Part shown: piece by piece, positions 44,729-56,872 of the stretch
Layout of the letters: each line of letters starts with the position of its first letter
How positions within the stretch are numbered: the stretch's first letter is position 1
Assembly (NCBI GenBank): GCA_037903475.1
Contig: JBAJFG010000650.1
Span: 62,001-126,000 of the forward strand
Direction: 5' to 3'
Source of the DNA: Ancylostoma caninum
Taxonomy: Eukaryota; Nematoda; Chromadorea; Rhabditida; Ancylostomatidae
Length of the DNA: 64,000 nt
Notes under the pieces: generated by a model
The model's input: the letters and a program-made list of their open reading frames with translations, nothing else
The model's database searches: none
Told to the model about the DNA's origin: nothing
Program-made: the position numbers and the translations under genes

Positions 44729-45346
44729 CAGGAAAGAATTTCCGTAATATCGAGAAGACTTTCGACTTTTCTTATTTCTCCGAGATAGTTATTTGAGCTG
44801 TTCCTGATAGGTATGGTTCGAATTTACCATACACTTGCGTCTATTGTGTTGTCATCTGTTTCCATTTTATTTGCGAATGAAGTTTTCGCCGAATAGTATC
44901 ATTCTCAGAGATTCCGGGAAGGTGAACACAGGCGTCTTAACAGCGCGAGGCCAAAGCTTATTTTGTTGCTGCGTTTGCCCGCAAAGGCTGTGATTTGGGG
45001 GCGATGAACTGGTTTACATGCATCAAACCTAGGATAGGAGCTCGATCTCGGCGCGGGGCTGTGTTGCTACTGTCGACCTTGATAAGTGGATGCTCACCTG
45101 AGCTGATCCAAAAATATTCCTGAACGCGTATGCGCTTTCCGGGGCAGCGTTCGGTAGACGCTGCCCCGAAAAGCGCTTTGCGCTGGACTTCAGATGTGCG
45201 AAGCACCCGTACGCGTCCGCACCGCATTCATCTCGTGTGACCGATTAATGCACTGAGCGTTGTGTCGGTGGTAACTGGAAAAAATTTCCGTGATAGCGAG
45301 AAGACTTTTGACTTTTCTTATTTCTCTAAAATAGATATTTGAATCG
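44716..45346 (+). repeat. Direct repeat of the CAP gene 3' end flanking the outer arm segment
   Basis: 44716-44800 (from the final codons gtgtcggtggtaa onward) is repeated with about 80-85% identity at 45262-45346. The second copy lies just outside the inverted arm and looks like the 3' relic of an older CAP copy. Confidence 0.7.
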
Positions 45347-46149
45347 GGAATGCTGTGAGTTCATTGTACACCCAAAACATGTTGATGTGTTACCTGGTTG
45401 CGTTCTGTTTCTAAATGAAAGCTTCTTAAATTCGTCTGAATGCTCAAGTACGCACTCAAGTACTCTCGTACACATATCTAGTTTGTATCTTAGGTATATT
45501 AGGTTCTACATAGAGTTCTGTAATCTCTTTCGTGTCATTGTAGACCTTATTTCAGTCCTGAATATATTGTTGAATTGAATTGGCATTGTTCACCAAGATA
45601 GAAGCTCCACGCATGTGTCTGTATTCGAGGGTTTGTAATGCCGTAATGAGGGCACATGGGAGGAACGCAAGGAGTTAGCATAGGAGCGAAACCTATACAT
45701 TTCATTTTTATGCATTGCCTAACAAGGTTGTATAGTAGTTCCGTCGTCAAGTGCTGTGGAGCTTGAGATAGATCTTCTACTGCGCTGCTGCAGGAGTTAA
45801 TGAGCGAAGAGTCAATGGTTGTATGGCTGGATGGATCTAATAAACAAAGCGCCGTAGGGGGGCTAGAGCGGCTAGAGATACGCGCGGGCACTCATACACA
45901 CCGCAATCTTGAGGCGCAGACTGTGGGGCGAAATGGCCGATTTTTAGAGACTAAGACACATTCGTTTCGGACTCGCAATTACGTCACTGCTGGCTCTCCC
46001 GCGTGCACGAGGTAGTGATTCCATCACCTTCGCTGGCGGTCTCGCAGCATAGGGGTGAGGGAATGTTTACAAGCTTTAAGGCTGCACAATGTACGCAGCA
46101 GGAAAACCACCCTTCCACTGTTGCGACGCTGTAGGCACTTTTAAGAAAA
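45347..46149. other. Intergenic, nothing recognised
   Basis: Short chance open frames only. No terminal repeats or RNA gene seen. Confidence 0.4.
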
Positions 46150-47812
46150 AAAAGGTCTACCGATGGAGAAAGGGCCTGTCGTGGCCTACTGGTCTAGGGG
46201 ACGCCAAAATACGGGTCCACCGATGGACAAAGGGCCCGCCGTCCCGCAGTGTGTGGGGGCGCCAGGATACGGGTCCATTCACAGAGAACGGGTCCGCGTG
46301 GCCCAGTGGTGTACGGGGACGTCAGGATACGGGTCCACCGATGGAGAAAGGGCCCGCCGTGGCCCATTGGTATGGCGGATGCGAGGATACGGGTCCGCCG
46401 TAGCCAAGTGGTGTGATGAACGCCAGAAGGGGTATGCGTGGCCCAGTGGTGTGTAGGACGTCAGGATACGGGTCTACCAGTGGCGGACGCAGGAAGTGGG
46501 CGGGGCGGGGGCGTGGGAAAAAAGTGGGGTTTCGGCCGCTCTGGGGACCCAAATGGAAAATAAAATCAATAAAAATATTAAATATAATAATAAATAATAG
46601 ATAAAAATTATATTAAAAATAATAATAAAAATAAACGATTAAAAATAACCAATACAAGATTTTTATTTGTATTGTAAAGTAATTTCGAAAATTTGGTGAC
46701 ACATTCTCGGCGGGGGGCGCCCTCCCCCCCCGTCCCTCCCTCTGCGTCCGCCACTGGGGTCTACCAATGGAAAAAGGACCCGCCATGGCCCAGTGGTGTG
46801 GGGGACGTCAGAATACGGGTCCATCGACAGAGAACGGGTCCGCCGTAGCCAAGTAGTGTGATGAACGCCAGGATACGGGTCCGTCGGCAGAGAACGGGTC
46901 CGCGTGGCCCAGTGGTGTGGAGGACGTCAGGATACGGGTCCACCGATGGAGAAAGGGGCCGCCGCGGCTCAGTGGTGTGGGGGACGCCAGGATACGGGTC
47001 CACGAGGAAGGATCCGCCTTTGCTCAACAGTGTGGAGAACACCAGGATACGGCTCCGTAGATGGAGGAAGGGTCCGCCACGGCCCTACAGTGAGAAAATC
47101 GAGAGAATGCTTGTCCACCGATGGGAGAAGTATCCGTCGTAGTCCAATGGTGTGAAGAACGTCAGGATACGGGTTCACTTTGGTCCGATAGTGTTGAGAA
47201 TGCTAGGGATGCGAACACCCCCCTGGAGAACGTATCCGGCTTGCCCTAACTGTGAGGAAGGCGCCAGAATGCGGGCGCTCGGATGGAGGAAGGGCCCGCC
47301 GTGGCCCATTGGTGATGATAACACCGGGACACGGGTCCACCAATATAGGATTGGTCCGCTGTGACTCAGTAAAGTGGAGGATACTAGGATACGGTTCCGC
47401 CGACAGTGTACGGGTTTATTGTGGCCTAACAGTGAAGATGACGCCAGAACATGGGTCCACCGATGGAAGAAAGCCCGCTGCGACCCAGCATTGTGGGAAA
47501 CACTCGGATACGGTTTCGCTTTGGTCCAATATTATGGAGAACGGCAGGATACAGTTCTTCCGATGGAGAACGCGTCTGCGTTCGCCCGGTAGTGAGGAAT
47601 ACGCACGAATACGCCATACGATGGAGAACGGACTTCTCATACTCATACTCAACTCATAAGAAGGAATTCATGTTTGGGCGCATTGGTTCCACCAAAAGAT
47701 TGGTTCCACTTCTCTATCAATTTTCTAGAGATTTGGCAAGTGCGAAGCTCTTGCATATGTCCCAAGTGGCTGCCCCCCCCCCCACTTTCTAGCGTCCCGA
47801 AGGGGCGCTAGT
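46150..47812 (+). repeat. Minisatellite element with terminal hairpin, long copy
   Basis: About 20 units of roughly 61 bp occur, with words such as gccaggatacgggtccac, gatggagaaagggtccg and ccgtggcccagtggtgtg. They degenerate to the right (about 47160-47640), then a unique tail ends in ctagcgtcccgaaggggcgctagt. The final stem is ctagcg-cc pairing with ggcgctag. The tail from about 47630 parallels the copy at 11220-11395. Open frames inside follow from the 61-bp periodicity and are not genes. Confidence 0.8.
46478..46756 (-). mobile_element. hAT-type MITE, copy B
   Basis: Same family as 30815-31088 in opposite orientation. Ends are CAGTGGCGGACGCAG and CTGCGTCCGCCACTG; the 8-bp duplication GGGTCTAC is at 46470-46477 and 46757-46764. 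It is inserted into one unit of the minisatellite, splitting it cleanly. Confidence 0.92.
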
Positions 47813-48462
47813 GAACAACAAAGAATAGTAAACAACCAAACACAATCAAGAGTTTTGATCCCGCCTGTGTTTGCCGTTCACTGTCTGAAGACTTTCACCT
47901 GATCTAGAGTAATATGAGATGTTGGAGCACTGTAACTATACGTCTTTCTACCAGAAATATGGAAATGCCTCACAATGAGGCAAACCGAGTGCAGCTGATA
48001 GGAACAGTAAGATTCCAAAAAGAAAAAGGTATTTATTTGATTATTCCTGTGTTACAACACTTCTTATGTCTACATACCAGCCTTTGTGCTTGACTATAAT
48101 AACCCATGGAACAGTTTAGTATGGATCCATTTGACGCCATCTTGATGAGGAGCAAGTCATATTAGCACTAAAAGCAGGAGAGCTGACAAATTTCTCTTGC
48201 AGGATAAGACAAAGAAATCAATTAAGAGTGACTATGAAGTTTGGAACACCTACTCGATTAGTCTTCCTTTTCCTACATCGACTTCACCAAAAACCTATCA
48301 GTTAACTGTTCACCTAGACAACTTCTTAGAACCTGATTTCTCTTTATATTATTTTAATTTCCCATGCCTTCGAAATCCCGAGATTCAATCCGTTTTGAAA
48401 AGCTATCGAGACGTGGTCTTATTGCATCAGAATTGAAACGTTAGATTAACAATCTGACTTAC
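47813..48462. other. Intergenic, nothing recognised
   Basis: A 79-codon + strand frame at 48197-48436 resembles no family I know. The C-type lectin exons that often follow a VWA domain in nematodes were looked for here on the - strand and not found. Confidence 0.4.
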
Positions 48463-51400
48463 TGCTGCAGAGAGCGCCTTGAATTTCGCCGGCAAGATTG
48501 TCCGTTGTGCTCTTGAAGAAAAGTCCAGGAGAAGCAATCTAAATTAATAATAGGTTTAAGAGTAGGTTTGATCTGATTATGAAGACGAATCAAGCATAGA
48601 AAGTTTCATACTTGAGCCATCTACCTGCTCAAGCCCGTCAAGTGAGTGAACCTTTCCACCCTGATCAAATGCAACCGCAACAATATCGGTTCCACCAATC
48701 TTGATTTCGTTCGCCAGTTGCACCGCATCATTCACATCACCGGCTCTGAATTTTTTTAACCAAATCAAAAAATCAGCTTCTTTACAGGTCTCTTGTCCAT
48801 GGTTTCAGGCTCAGCGTTTATCAGAGGTTCCAATCCTCATTTTAAAAAACCCTTCAACGAGCCTAAAATCGTCCCATCATTGATTTTGATCACTACTATA
48901 GATTTAATCGACAGTATTCTAAATTTCTAGGCTAACCTGAAGTCACTTGCGTAGATTATGATTGCTGATCTTATATTATTTCGCTGCCCATCAGCTCGGC
49001 CATGCCTCATAGCTTCTTGTGCCGTTCTCAGTCCTCTGAATTCATCACAGTCAGGCCGGACTCATAATCTTGAAGGAAGTATACAGGACTTTTACATCAT
49101 CATAACCTGTGATAACCTGTGTGATCTGCCAAGAACATGGTTATCCTGAAAGACCTCAAATCGTATCTCTCGGCTCTGAGGATATTTGGCTTCTAGTTCT
49201 GCATCACAAATGGAGAGACGCATTTTTAATGTACTTTAAACAGAAACCACTAGCGGAAATCACAACTGGTTGGGCCCGTGGAATCAAGCATGCCACATAT
49301 CTTATATGCCATTGGAATCAGAGCGTTGAGTAGCTCCAAAATCTGTATCAAAAGGCTTGAGGCTATACCATCGGCAAAGATGAGCATAGGGAGGTCTTCT
49401 TAGCATGGTTATAGTTTGATGTGGTAGGCAGAATGACTTACGCTTTTAGATTTGAAACAGTATCGCAGCTGCATGGGATATCCCAGATTGCTTCCATCAT
49501 TTCATCTGTAGAATTGAAATCAGTGAGACTGTGTCTCTGAATAAGAAAAAAAACAGCCATCGTCCGACAGTGAGACACATGTTCCAATCTAATATTGATT
49601 ACCATTTCCGCTTTAGAGTCATATGTAACGACTGCCACTCTAGAATGATCGCCTTCTCCTTGAGCAATGGTTGTTTCTCCAAAAACCGTAGAGATATCAG
49701 CTAGGACCTGAATGTACTTTAGAGATTATAGGTTAAGTGGAAGTCAAGAGTTATTCTAGCCAGTTCAGTGAAGGATTTAAGCCATCTGAAATCCATACCT
49801 TGCAGTAGCAATGGCCAAGAAGCTGCACCCACCCTTCAATAATGCGGCATACCATTTTTCAAAACAGCTTTTGAAAATACGTAGGAAGATACACCATCTT
49901 AGGTATGCTTCTGAATCTTCAGTTTGATTATCATATTCGGATATTTCTTTTATATCTAATTTTGAATACTTGATTTCTAGTTTTCCATTTTACAATCAGT
50001 TTCGAAACTAGTTCTATTCTTGGAACTTGGTCGACATTCACCGGCGTTCCTCGATAAATGACATTACTGAATGCTCTGCCCTATGGCAGCATTGGATCTC
50101 GGACCACCTATTTGCGACCACTCAATTGCATAAAATACATGGAAAGCGATATACTTCAGCGCTAAGAGTCTGCTGCTCACATTCCGCCGATGAACTAGGA
50201 AGGCTCGCAAAAAGTAGCTGACGTACTGTGAGTTGTATATCAGGTTTTGGTACGAGAAGCAGGCGACTAGCAACGGAAAATGACGCATTCAATAACGAAA
50301 TTTGAGTCGTCTTAGGGTAGCAGCTGTAGAAACACTTGTGTTCCAGTTCCTCTCGTATTCCGGGGCTATCAAAGACGCAGACTATACAAGGTATCCGAAT
50401 GTTCCTCTCGAATTAATCGAATATTCGAATAATTGAATATTTCAGTTTATCAAATAATTTGAAAATCCGCAAGATGGAATTTTAAAACTTTTCGACTTTC
50501 TTTGAATAATCTACCATTCGAAGCCTGTTGAATGGTTCATAAACCCTGCACTTTGGACCCTAAACTAAAATGACGGAAACCTCATACGGCTTCCGTCATT
50601 TTCGTTACGTTTGCCTAAAACGTTTGGAATATGCGTGTCGAAATATCTAGGATCTGCCGATATCTGCAACACCAATAACGAGGTCGGACGCTGCCTCAAA
50701 CTGTCCATGGAGGAATGTACAGTCTATCCGAAACAACGAGTCCCCTCAGCCGGTGGGAAAACTCGTGGCGGCGCGGCCGTCTTGGCAGCGTACGTCGGAT
50801 TGATCAGCTGTTGATCTCCGCCGCCACGCTTGATCGGCAAAAAGGTGGGTTTTTCTTTCTTTTTCTCCAGTGTTGTAATTTCCTTTTTTGGATGTGTCAT
50901 CATACATTAGACCGTCGCTTGTCTGGGGCTGTTTTGCATGTTTCTTTTTCATTTGAATGTGTTTCTTCGTAGTTTTTCATGTGTGGTCGTAGTAGAAACT
51001 ACAAAGAAAACAAATTCAAGTAAAAAAGAAACGTTTAAAACGGCCTCACACAAGCAACGGCCTGATGTATGATGGAACATTCAAAAAAGGTAACCACAAC
51101 ACTAGAGAAAAAGGAAGAAAAAACCCACCTTTTTGCCGATTGAGCATGGTGGCGTTGATCAATTTGACGTAAGCTGCCAAGACGGCCGTCGCGCCGCTAC
51201 GAGGTTTCCCGCCCGCTGAGGGGACTCGTCGTTTCGGATAGACTGTACTATATTTGCAGCTGGATTGGGCATGCCACATAGCGCTGCAAACCTAACAATG
51301 GACCTACTCGACGGTCTCACATGAAAGGTGCTCCTACAGCATTCTTCGTTTTTGTCCCCTCGCGGTTATCGTACCGCTACGCTATGGTGCTTCGCTCAAC

Positions 51401-51976
51401 ATCCGTCTGTAACATTTTTGATCTAAGGAGTCATTCTTTCGGTCGTGGAATTTTGGAGATTCATGAGCACTGGTGGCGTGAGGGTTTCTGACTTTACGAT
51501 TTTTGAAGAATTGACAGTAGCTGTGTTATGGAAAGTCATACTAGCTGTTTTTCCTATTAAATTCTCCATATTTCGAACCTCTGCCAATTTCCGACTTTCG
51601 ATCTTCCAGTCTTATGCAATACCTCCACTTACTCCTTGCCATTTGTCAGTGTTCCAGATAAGTATGCTGCTGGATTCACTACTGTGGGCGAACAACCTCC
51701 GACATCGGCAAGTCATTCTTTGTTTGTTTCACACTCTGCTGCCCCCCCCCTAACCTCTTTATCGTTCTGACTGAGCATTAAATAGGTGCTACATTTGCGG
51801 CTTGTCTTCTTAGATTCTTTCATGCGCAGGAGTAACCATCCAGAGATTAACGGAAAAGTTTATACTAGCCTGTGTGACTCCCGCGTTTGACATGCCGACA
51901 GAGGTGTCGATCACTACCACTACGTCAAGCCAGATTCTGGACGGCTTACAAGAAGAATCTGCCGAGAGGGCGAAAC
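48463..51976 (-). CDS. VWA-domain protein of the nematode secreted VWA/C-type-lectin kind, ends not found
   Basis: Six exons on the - strand join in frame: 51976-51870, 49707-49579, 49536-49442, 49035-48937, 48745-48625, 48511-48463. They give one almost complete von Willebrand A domain: LDVVVVIDTSVGMS (MIDAS DxSxGxS), DISTVFGETTIAQGEGDHSR, VAVVTYDSKAEMV, DFNSTDEMMEAIWDIPC, GLRTAQEAM, IIIYASDF, and DIVAVAFDQGG with LAGEIQGALC at the end. The domain resembles the VWA part of C. elegans clec-type secreted proteins, where a lectin domain usually accompanies it; none was found, so the gene may be incomplete or decayed. The first intron uses a GC donor (CAG|GCTAGT) and carries a 530-bp fold-back MITE. 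No signal peptide exon was identified. Confidence 0.72.
50718..51247. mobile_element. 530-bp fold-back MITE
   Basis: The two halves, about 50718-50985 and 50990-51247, are inverted copies over nearly their full length, with ends TACAGTCTATCCGAAAC / GTTTCGGATAGACTGTA. TA at both ends fits a Tc1/mariner-type target. It lies in the first intron of the VWA gene. Confidence 0.85.
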
Positions 51977-52802
51977 CTGGGAAAAATTCCTTCTCAAAGG
52001 ACTTGCTGTAGTCAGAGATAGCTCTAGCATTTAAATATGTGTCAAACAAAACAAGTATATACATAATTGTTATATATAAGTGTAAAACAAAACAAGTATA
52101 TAATTCTCATATAAGACTTGGGCCCGTAGTAAAGTGTCCAGTGCTATCATCGCACAGAGGAGTATGGTGATCAAGCGTTGGAGAGGAGTATGGTGATCAT
52201 CGCCACGGTGAATCGGACGGGCCGTACATGAAAAGTGATCAAATGTACGTGTTTTACGTATTCCCACATCACTTCCGGTGCTGTTTTAGTGTGTGAGACA
52301 GTTATGAACCTACCAAGCTAGAACGGGTGTGACTTGTCAGAAGCACCAGAAGCACCTCTGTGTTTCTGACAAGTCGTAAACATTCAAGCTTGTTCTGTGC
52401 TGTGGGGCGAAAATCAACATGCCTGAGTCCGTAGGCTCAAATGCTTTTTGTGCAATTCGTGCACCTGATCATACGTACCTTCGCACCATCACCATACTCC
52501 GGGTGATATGCTCTGAGTACTTCAGCCGGCGTCCGTTCGCTCCGCACACTACCTCTGTATCTAGTTGCCAAGCGATGGCGATCATCGCCCTCCAGGGCGA
52601 TGAGATTAACGCCTGCACACAAATGCTCGCAGTACCGCCATGGATGGTGATGGTCTTCCATTCCTCAGTGTTGGAAGGTCGTCGCGCGTGCGATCATCAC
52701 CACAAATGTGGCGACGAGTTGTGCAGGCAGCTGATTTCACTGCCATGACACTTCACTATGCGCCTTGTTCAAATGTGTTTGCCTACACTATTAAAGTAAT
52801 AC
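51977..52802. other. Intergenic, nothing firmly recognised
   Basis: Short frames on both strands at about 52419-52748 show no family. Repeated words (aaaacaagtatata at 52045 and 52090; gagaggagtatggtgatca twice near 52160-52200) show small local duplications. Confidence 0.4.
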
Positions 52803-53607
52803 AGGGTGGCGCATGATTACTGTTCCTCGATGACCTTTACTTTGTCGTTGATCGCAGTCCTCAGACTATCAATGTGTGACTTTACTGTGGGCCGCACGTG
52901 ACGCCCACCTTCATCAGCGAGAAGCCTCTCACGACTGAGCAGGTCTATACTCAGAATTATAGGATATATGAACGAAGTTATGAGGATTCTGAAACACCTG
53001 GTTCGGTTGTCACGCTGAATCCTCATCCAGAATTTGTCGTGATTTTTGCTTGGATCGCGAATTTATAATATTTTCGTGGAGATGAGCTCAAAAATCTTTG
53101 AGACCGAGTACAAAAATATACTGAGTAATCAATTGTTTCAATGGCCTACAAACCACTATGGGACCAGTCACTGGATTCTTTGGCTGGACTGAGCGCATGC
53201 GCATCAAAACGAAATTTTTCTCATAGTTGGAGCCTTGCGCACGTGCCTGTCTTCAATCCCGAACGGTCGGCATATGTATACTTCTCCTGAATGGAACGTT
53301 CTTCAACTTCTCTGAATTCAATCTTTATGCTACGCTGGGAGAGAAGGCCTGTCTGAAAAAAAATAGGTGATCACTCAATCTCTGATGGTGTCACTGGAGA
53401 AAACTAAGAGGAAAATCCCGCAAAATCCCGAACGGCCAGTGATGAAATATCCGTCTGAGGGCTGTGATCCGCGCCAAAAGAGGGGAGATCGAGGGACACC
53501 AACGTTTTTGTTGCACTATAAGATTACTAACAATTTTCGGAGATGTCGTGCTTCCGTACTTTTTCTGTGTCATTTTTTATAGTGGGACAGTAATTGTGAG
53601 CCACCCT
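52803..53607 (-). mobile_element. Remnant of a Tc1/mariner-like transposon
   Basis: The left end agggtggcgcatgattactg (from 52803) and the right end (to 53607, ...taattgtgagccaccct) are inverted with a few changes. A - strand frame at 53026-52817 (HVRPTVKSHIDSLRTAI...) runs into the left end and looks like the C-terminal end of a transposase. The rest is decayed. A few of the base choices at the ends are uncertain. Confidence 0.55.
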
Positions 53608-54649
53608 CAACTCACCCATTGAGGCTGCCATAAAAATGGCAATTCTCATCCTCATATACTTTCTAAAATCCATGCCTTCAGGGTTCCACTCTGAAATAAC
53701 CAAACAGTTAAATTAGGCTTTCAAAAGCTTCAACTTCTCTGAATTCAATTGTGCACTTGAAATTTACAATAAACTTTTTTTCAGTCGTATATCTGGTGCC
53801 TATCATCATATCCCATTTTGGTGGGAGAAATTGTTGGAGAGATACTAGAGAAAGAAAAATGTGAGATAGTGCGTGGTATTCTCAGAGGTAGAAGAGAAAA
53901 GCCAGATAGAACACACGCATAAAAAGTATCATCGTTCTTTAAAAAAAGGCTACATAATCAAGTAATTCTATTTAAGAGTCCAGGTAGGGCAGCATCGTTG
54001 AAAGAAAATGCTTGTACAGAGGGTCAAGGAAGCTCACGATTTCAGACAAATTTTTGCCTGTACGGGCCTGAAGTTATCGCTGCACAGGCTTTTCAATGCA
54101 GAATGACGCGATGACGCTACCGAGATAAAGGAATTCTCCGTGTATGCACGAACAAATACTTTATCAAGCTTCCGCAACAGAAGTTCAGAAAATAGTGACG
54201 GTAAAATAAACTAAGTGCCTTGCTTTCTGATCTTTAAAGGCAGTGTCTCACGTCATTCCGTGTTTGAGCTTTTAGCAGATTCTGAATTTACTCGACAAGC
54301 TGAATACAGCGGCATATACCTACATATAAAACCTTACAAATGGTCCTTGAACCCGTTTTTTTTTTAATGTTTGGTGATTTCCGAACTTAGTCGACACGTC
54401 AAGGCGTTGATTTTATCGCTCGGACAGGTCTGAACATGTCAGCCAACGCTGCAGCCGTGGCGAGCAGCCTGCACTCACGGAACGCTCAGAAGAACCTCCT
54501 CAGAAGAACATTTGTTGCTGCATGTATTGACAACTTCCTTATCTTGATTGCTGTATGCCGTCATTTGCCACTGGAGAGACTGCCCATGTGTCGCGGACGA
54601 TGGCACTTGCAGCTAGAAAACCGCAAGGATTTATGCTAACACCCAGTGC

Positions 54650-54710
<61 letters not shown>

Positions 54711-55945
54711 GTAGTAGATTCATGCAAAATGTGATGGCGGGGCTTACGAGCGATACATGAAATATTAGTGGATGTTTTTCAACTGTATGGTCCCACTTTA
54801 TAGCAATACTTAGTAAACCTGTGATGTGCGCCCGGTTATTTTTTTCCTTAGCAGTCTGCAATAAACTCTGGTAGTTCGATACCGGCAGTTTCCGTCTGAT
54901 TTGCTAGGAATCTTCGTGTAAATCGTGTTTTTCGCAAGATTTCGCGCGAAAATTTTGGCTAATTCTCGTGTACTTCATGCATTCTCAAAACCACTGGCGG
55001 ATCTCGCCTAAATGCCAAGTAAATTCCTGGTAGATCTGGTTGACAGGCGGATTTCTCCTAAATTCCGCCATTCTGAGCCATCCAGTTCCAAATTAGCGTC
55101 CAACTACTCCTCCATTCTCGAACAGTTGGGTTGTACCACATGGACGCTTTGGAGCAGCAAGCATGTGCTACACACACCACAGCATGGGCTTGCGTGTGGA
55201 TTGTTTGGAAGAAGCAAAGGATGAAATCGACAAGGGTGCCTATTGCGCATCATTTACGTCTTCCCTTGTTTCTCCTTAGAGCTGCTCCCAAGAATAGAGA
55301 TGAAATTGACCGGACATAGTCTCATATTGTTCGCCATATTGTTTTCTGTGAGGAAACCCGTCACATCTATGCCAAATACTGAGGTTTCCACGAGCCATTT
55401 CAAGCGGACAATACTAGCCGCACCCTGTATATAAGAAAGTCAGGCATGTGCGAGTTTCATATTATCATTATCTGCAAACTCCTCGAGAATCCCTTCCAGG
55501 AATATGGAACTTTCAAAACAGTACATTTGCGGTCTTTTAGTATCAAGTCTTGGATATTACCATCGCCGGTCACCTGCGTCGGTTGGGCAAGGTAAAGAAA
55601 TTACTACAGTGAGTGATCATGATCTGACCGGGTGCGATCTCCAGCACTGTGAAGAGATGGCTACTGAATTGCCCTCGTACAGAAGCATTGGAAATTAGCT
55701 GAGGTCAATCTTTACACGAGATGAGAAGTGGTTTCCGTACGTCAACACCAAATAGCATCAATACAGAGTTCACAAGGATGAGTAGCTTGAGCCGCAGCCG
55801 AAGACAGGTGATCATCCTCTGAAGGTTGTAGTCACTGCTTGTTGTGACAGCAAAGGCATCATCGACTATGCGCTACTGTCACACGACACTGCCCTCATAG
55901 CACAGCACCACAAAGCAACGACGGCTTTGTCACTCTTTTCGCACC
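53608..55945. other. Intergenic, nothing recognised except a microsatellite
   Basis: No family seen in any frame. The only clear features are an ATA microsatellite at 54650-54712 and local AT-rich runs. Confidence 0.4.
54650..54712. repeat. (ATA)n microsatellite
   Basis: About 20 pure units of ATA, then gtagtag. Confidence 0.95.
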
Positions 55946-56105
55946 ACACGGCTCGAGCCGAGTTGCCGCAGCAGCACCACGATATCTCAGCGCCACAAAG
56001 CAACGACGGCTATGTCGATGTGAGGAGACAGCAACATAGCCATCGTTGCTCTGTGATGTTGTACTCTCGTGGTGCTGCTATGGCAGCTCTGCCTGAGCCG
56101 TGTAG
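55946..56105. repeat. Imperfect hairpin, 70-bp arms
   Basis: 55946-56015 pairs with 56034-56105 (cacacggctc, cagcaccacga, caacgacggctatgt on the left; acatagccatcgttg, tcgtggtgctg, gagccgtgt on the right), with an 18-base loop. A direct repeat of ccacaaagcaacgacggct also occurs at about 55909. It could be a MITE or a hairpin-RNA source. Confidence 0.6.
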
Positions 56106-56872
56106 TTCGCAGACCTGTGCTATCAGCAGGCGGATACATTGGCCGCAAAAATAGCTGAAAAGAGTCCGAATTACGGCAAGATCCGATTTCTACACAACCA
56201 TATTCGTCCACACACTGGAAGAGTGATTTGCCAGAACCTACCCGACTTTGGTTGGAAGGTGCTGGCATACGCGAGAACTTTCAAGACAACCTAATTTAAG
56301 CAAAGAACAAAACTATCTCGATGGACTCTTCTAAAGAAAACGAGTTGTCTATGAAAAGTACGGAACTGTCGTCAGGAGTACAATCTGAACCCTCGTTAGT
56401 CCAGCCACGAAGTAAACAGCCTACCTTTCCACCATGGATTCACCTCTATCATATCGCAGAAAATTTCGAGGTAATGAGCAGTATGAGAAAGTCCTATATT
56501 TCTGTCATTTCTTACTCTTTCTTATTCTCGAGAGAGACTTGAGACTGTGGGTACTCGCCTACACAGCGATACCCTTACCGTCGACCTACGAAGAGGCACA
56601 CAAAACTTAGGAGAGAAGTTTACTAAATTTTAGGACCATCTTCTTTGATTTTCGCTTCCCGACTTATTTAACAGCATACCAAATTTCACTTCTCACATTT
56701 TCTTACTCTGGTATACTCTGAATGAAAGCATGAAACCTTAATATAGAGCGAGATGCGCGCGTTCGACGCACGTGTTCCTACATACATGGTAAAGGAAAGA
56801 AAGGCCCAATCGCAGCTTCGAAGCTGGGCGGAGGTGAGACGTACTCGCCTACAGTCTCGCCGTAAGGTAGCC

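Larger units (their letters stand above)
42879..45256 (-). repeat. Right arm of the 2.4 kb inverted duplication
   Basis: Reverse complement of 39682-42080. The outer end, at cactga 45256, is followed directly by sequence like the 3' end of the CAP gene. Confidence 0.92.

Noticed and set aside
39682..45256. Single large transposon with long terminal inverted repeats
   Set aside because: Arms contain host-type spliced CAP genes, no transposase is seen in the spacer and no target duplication at the ends; inverted gene duplication explains it better.
46089..47792. Several frames of 70-135 codons with G/R/P-rich repeats
   Set aside because: They reflect the 61-bp minisatellite and are interrupted by the MITE and by each other.
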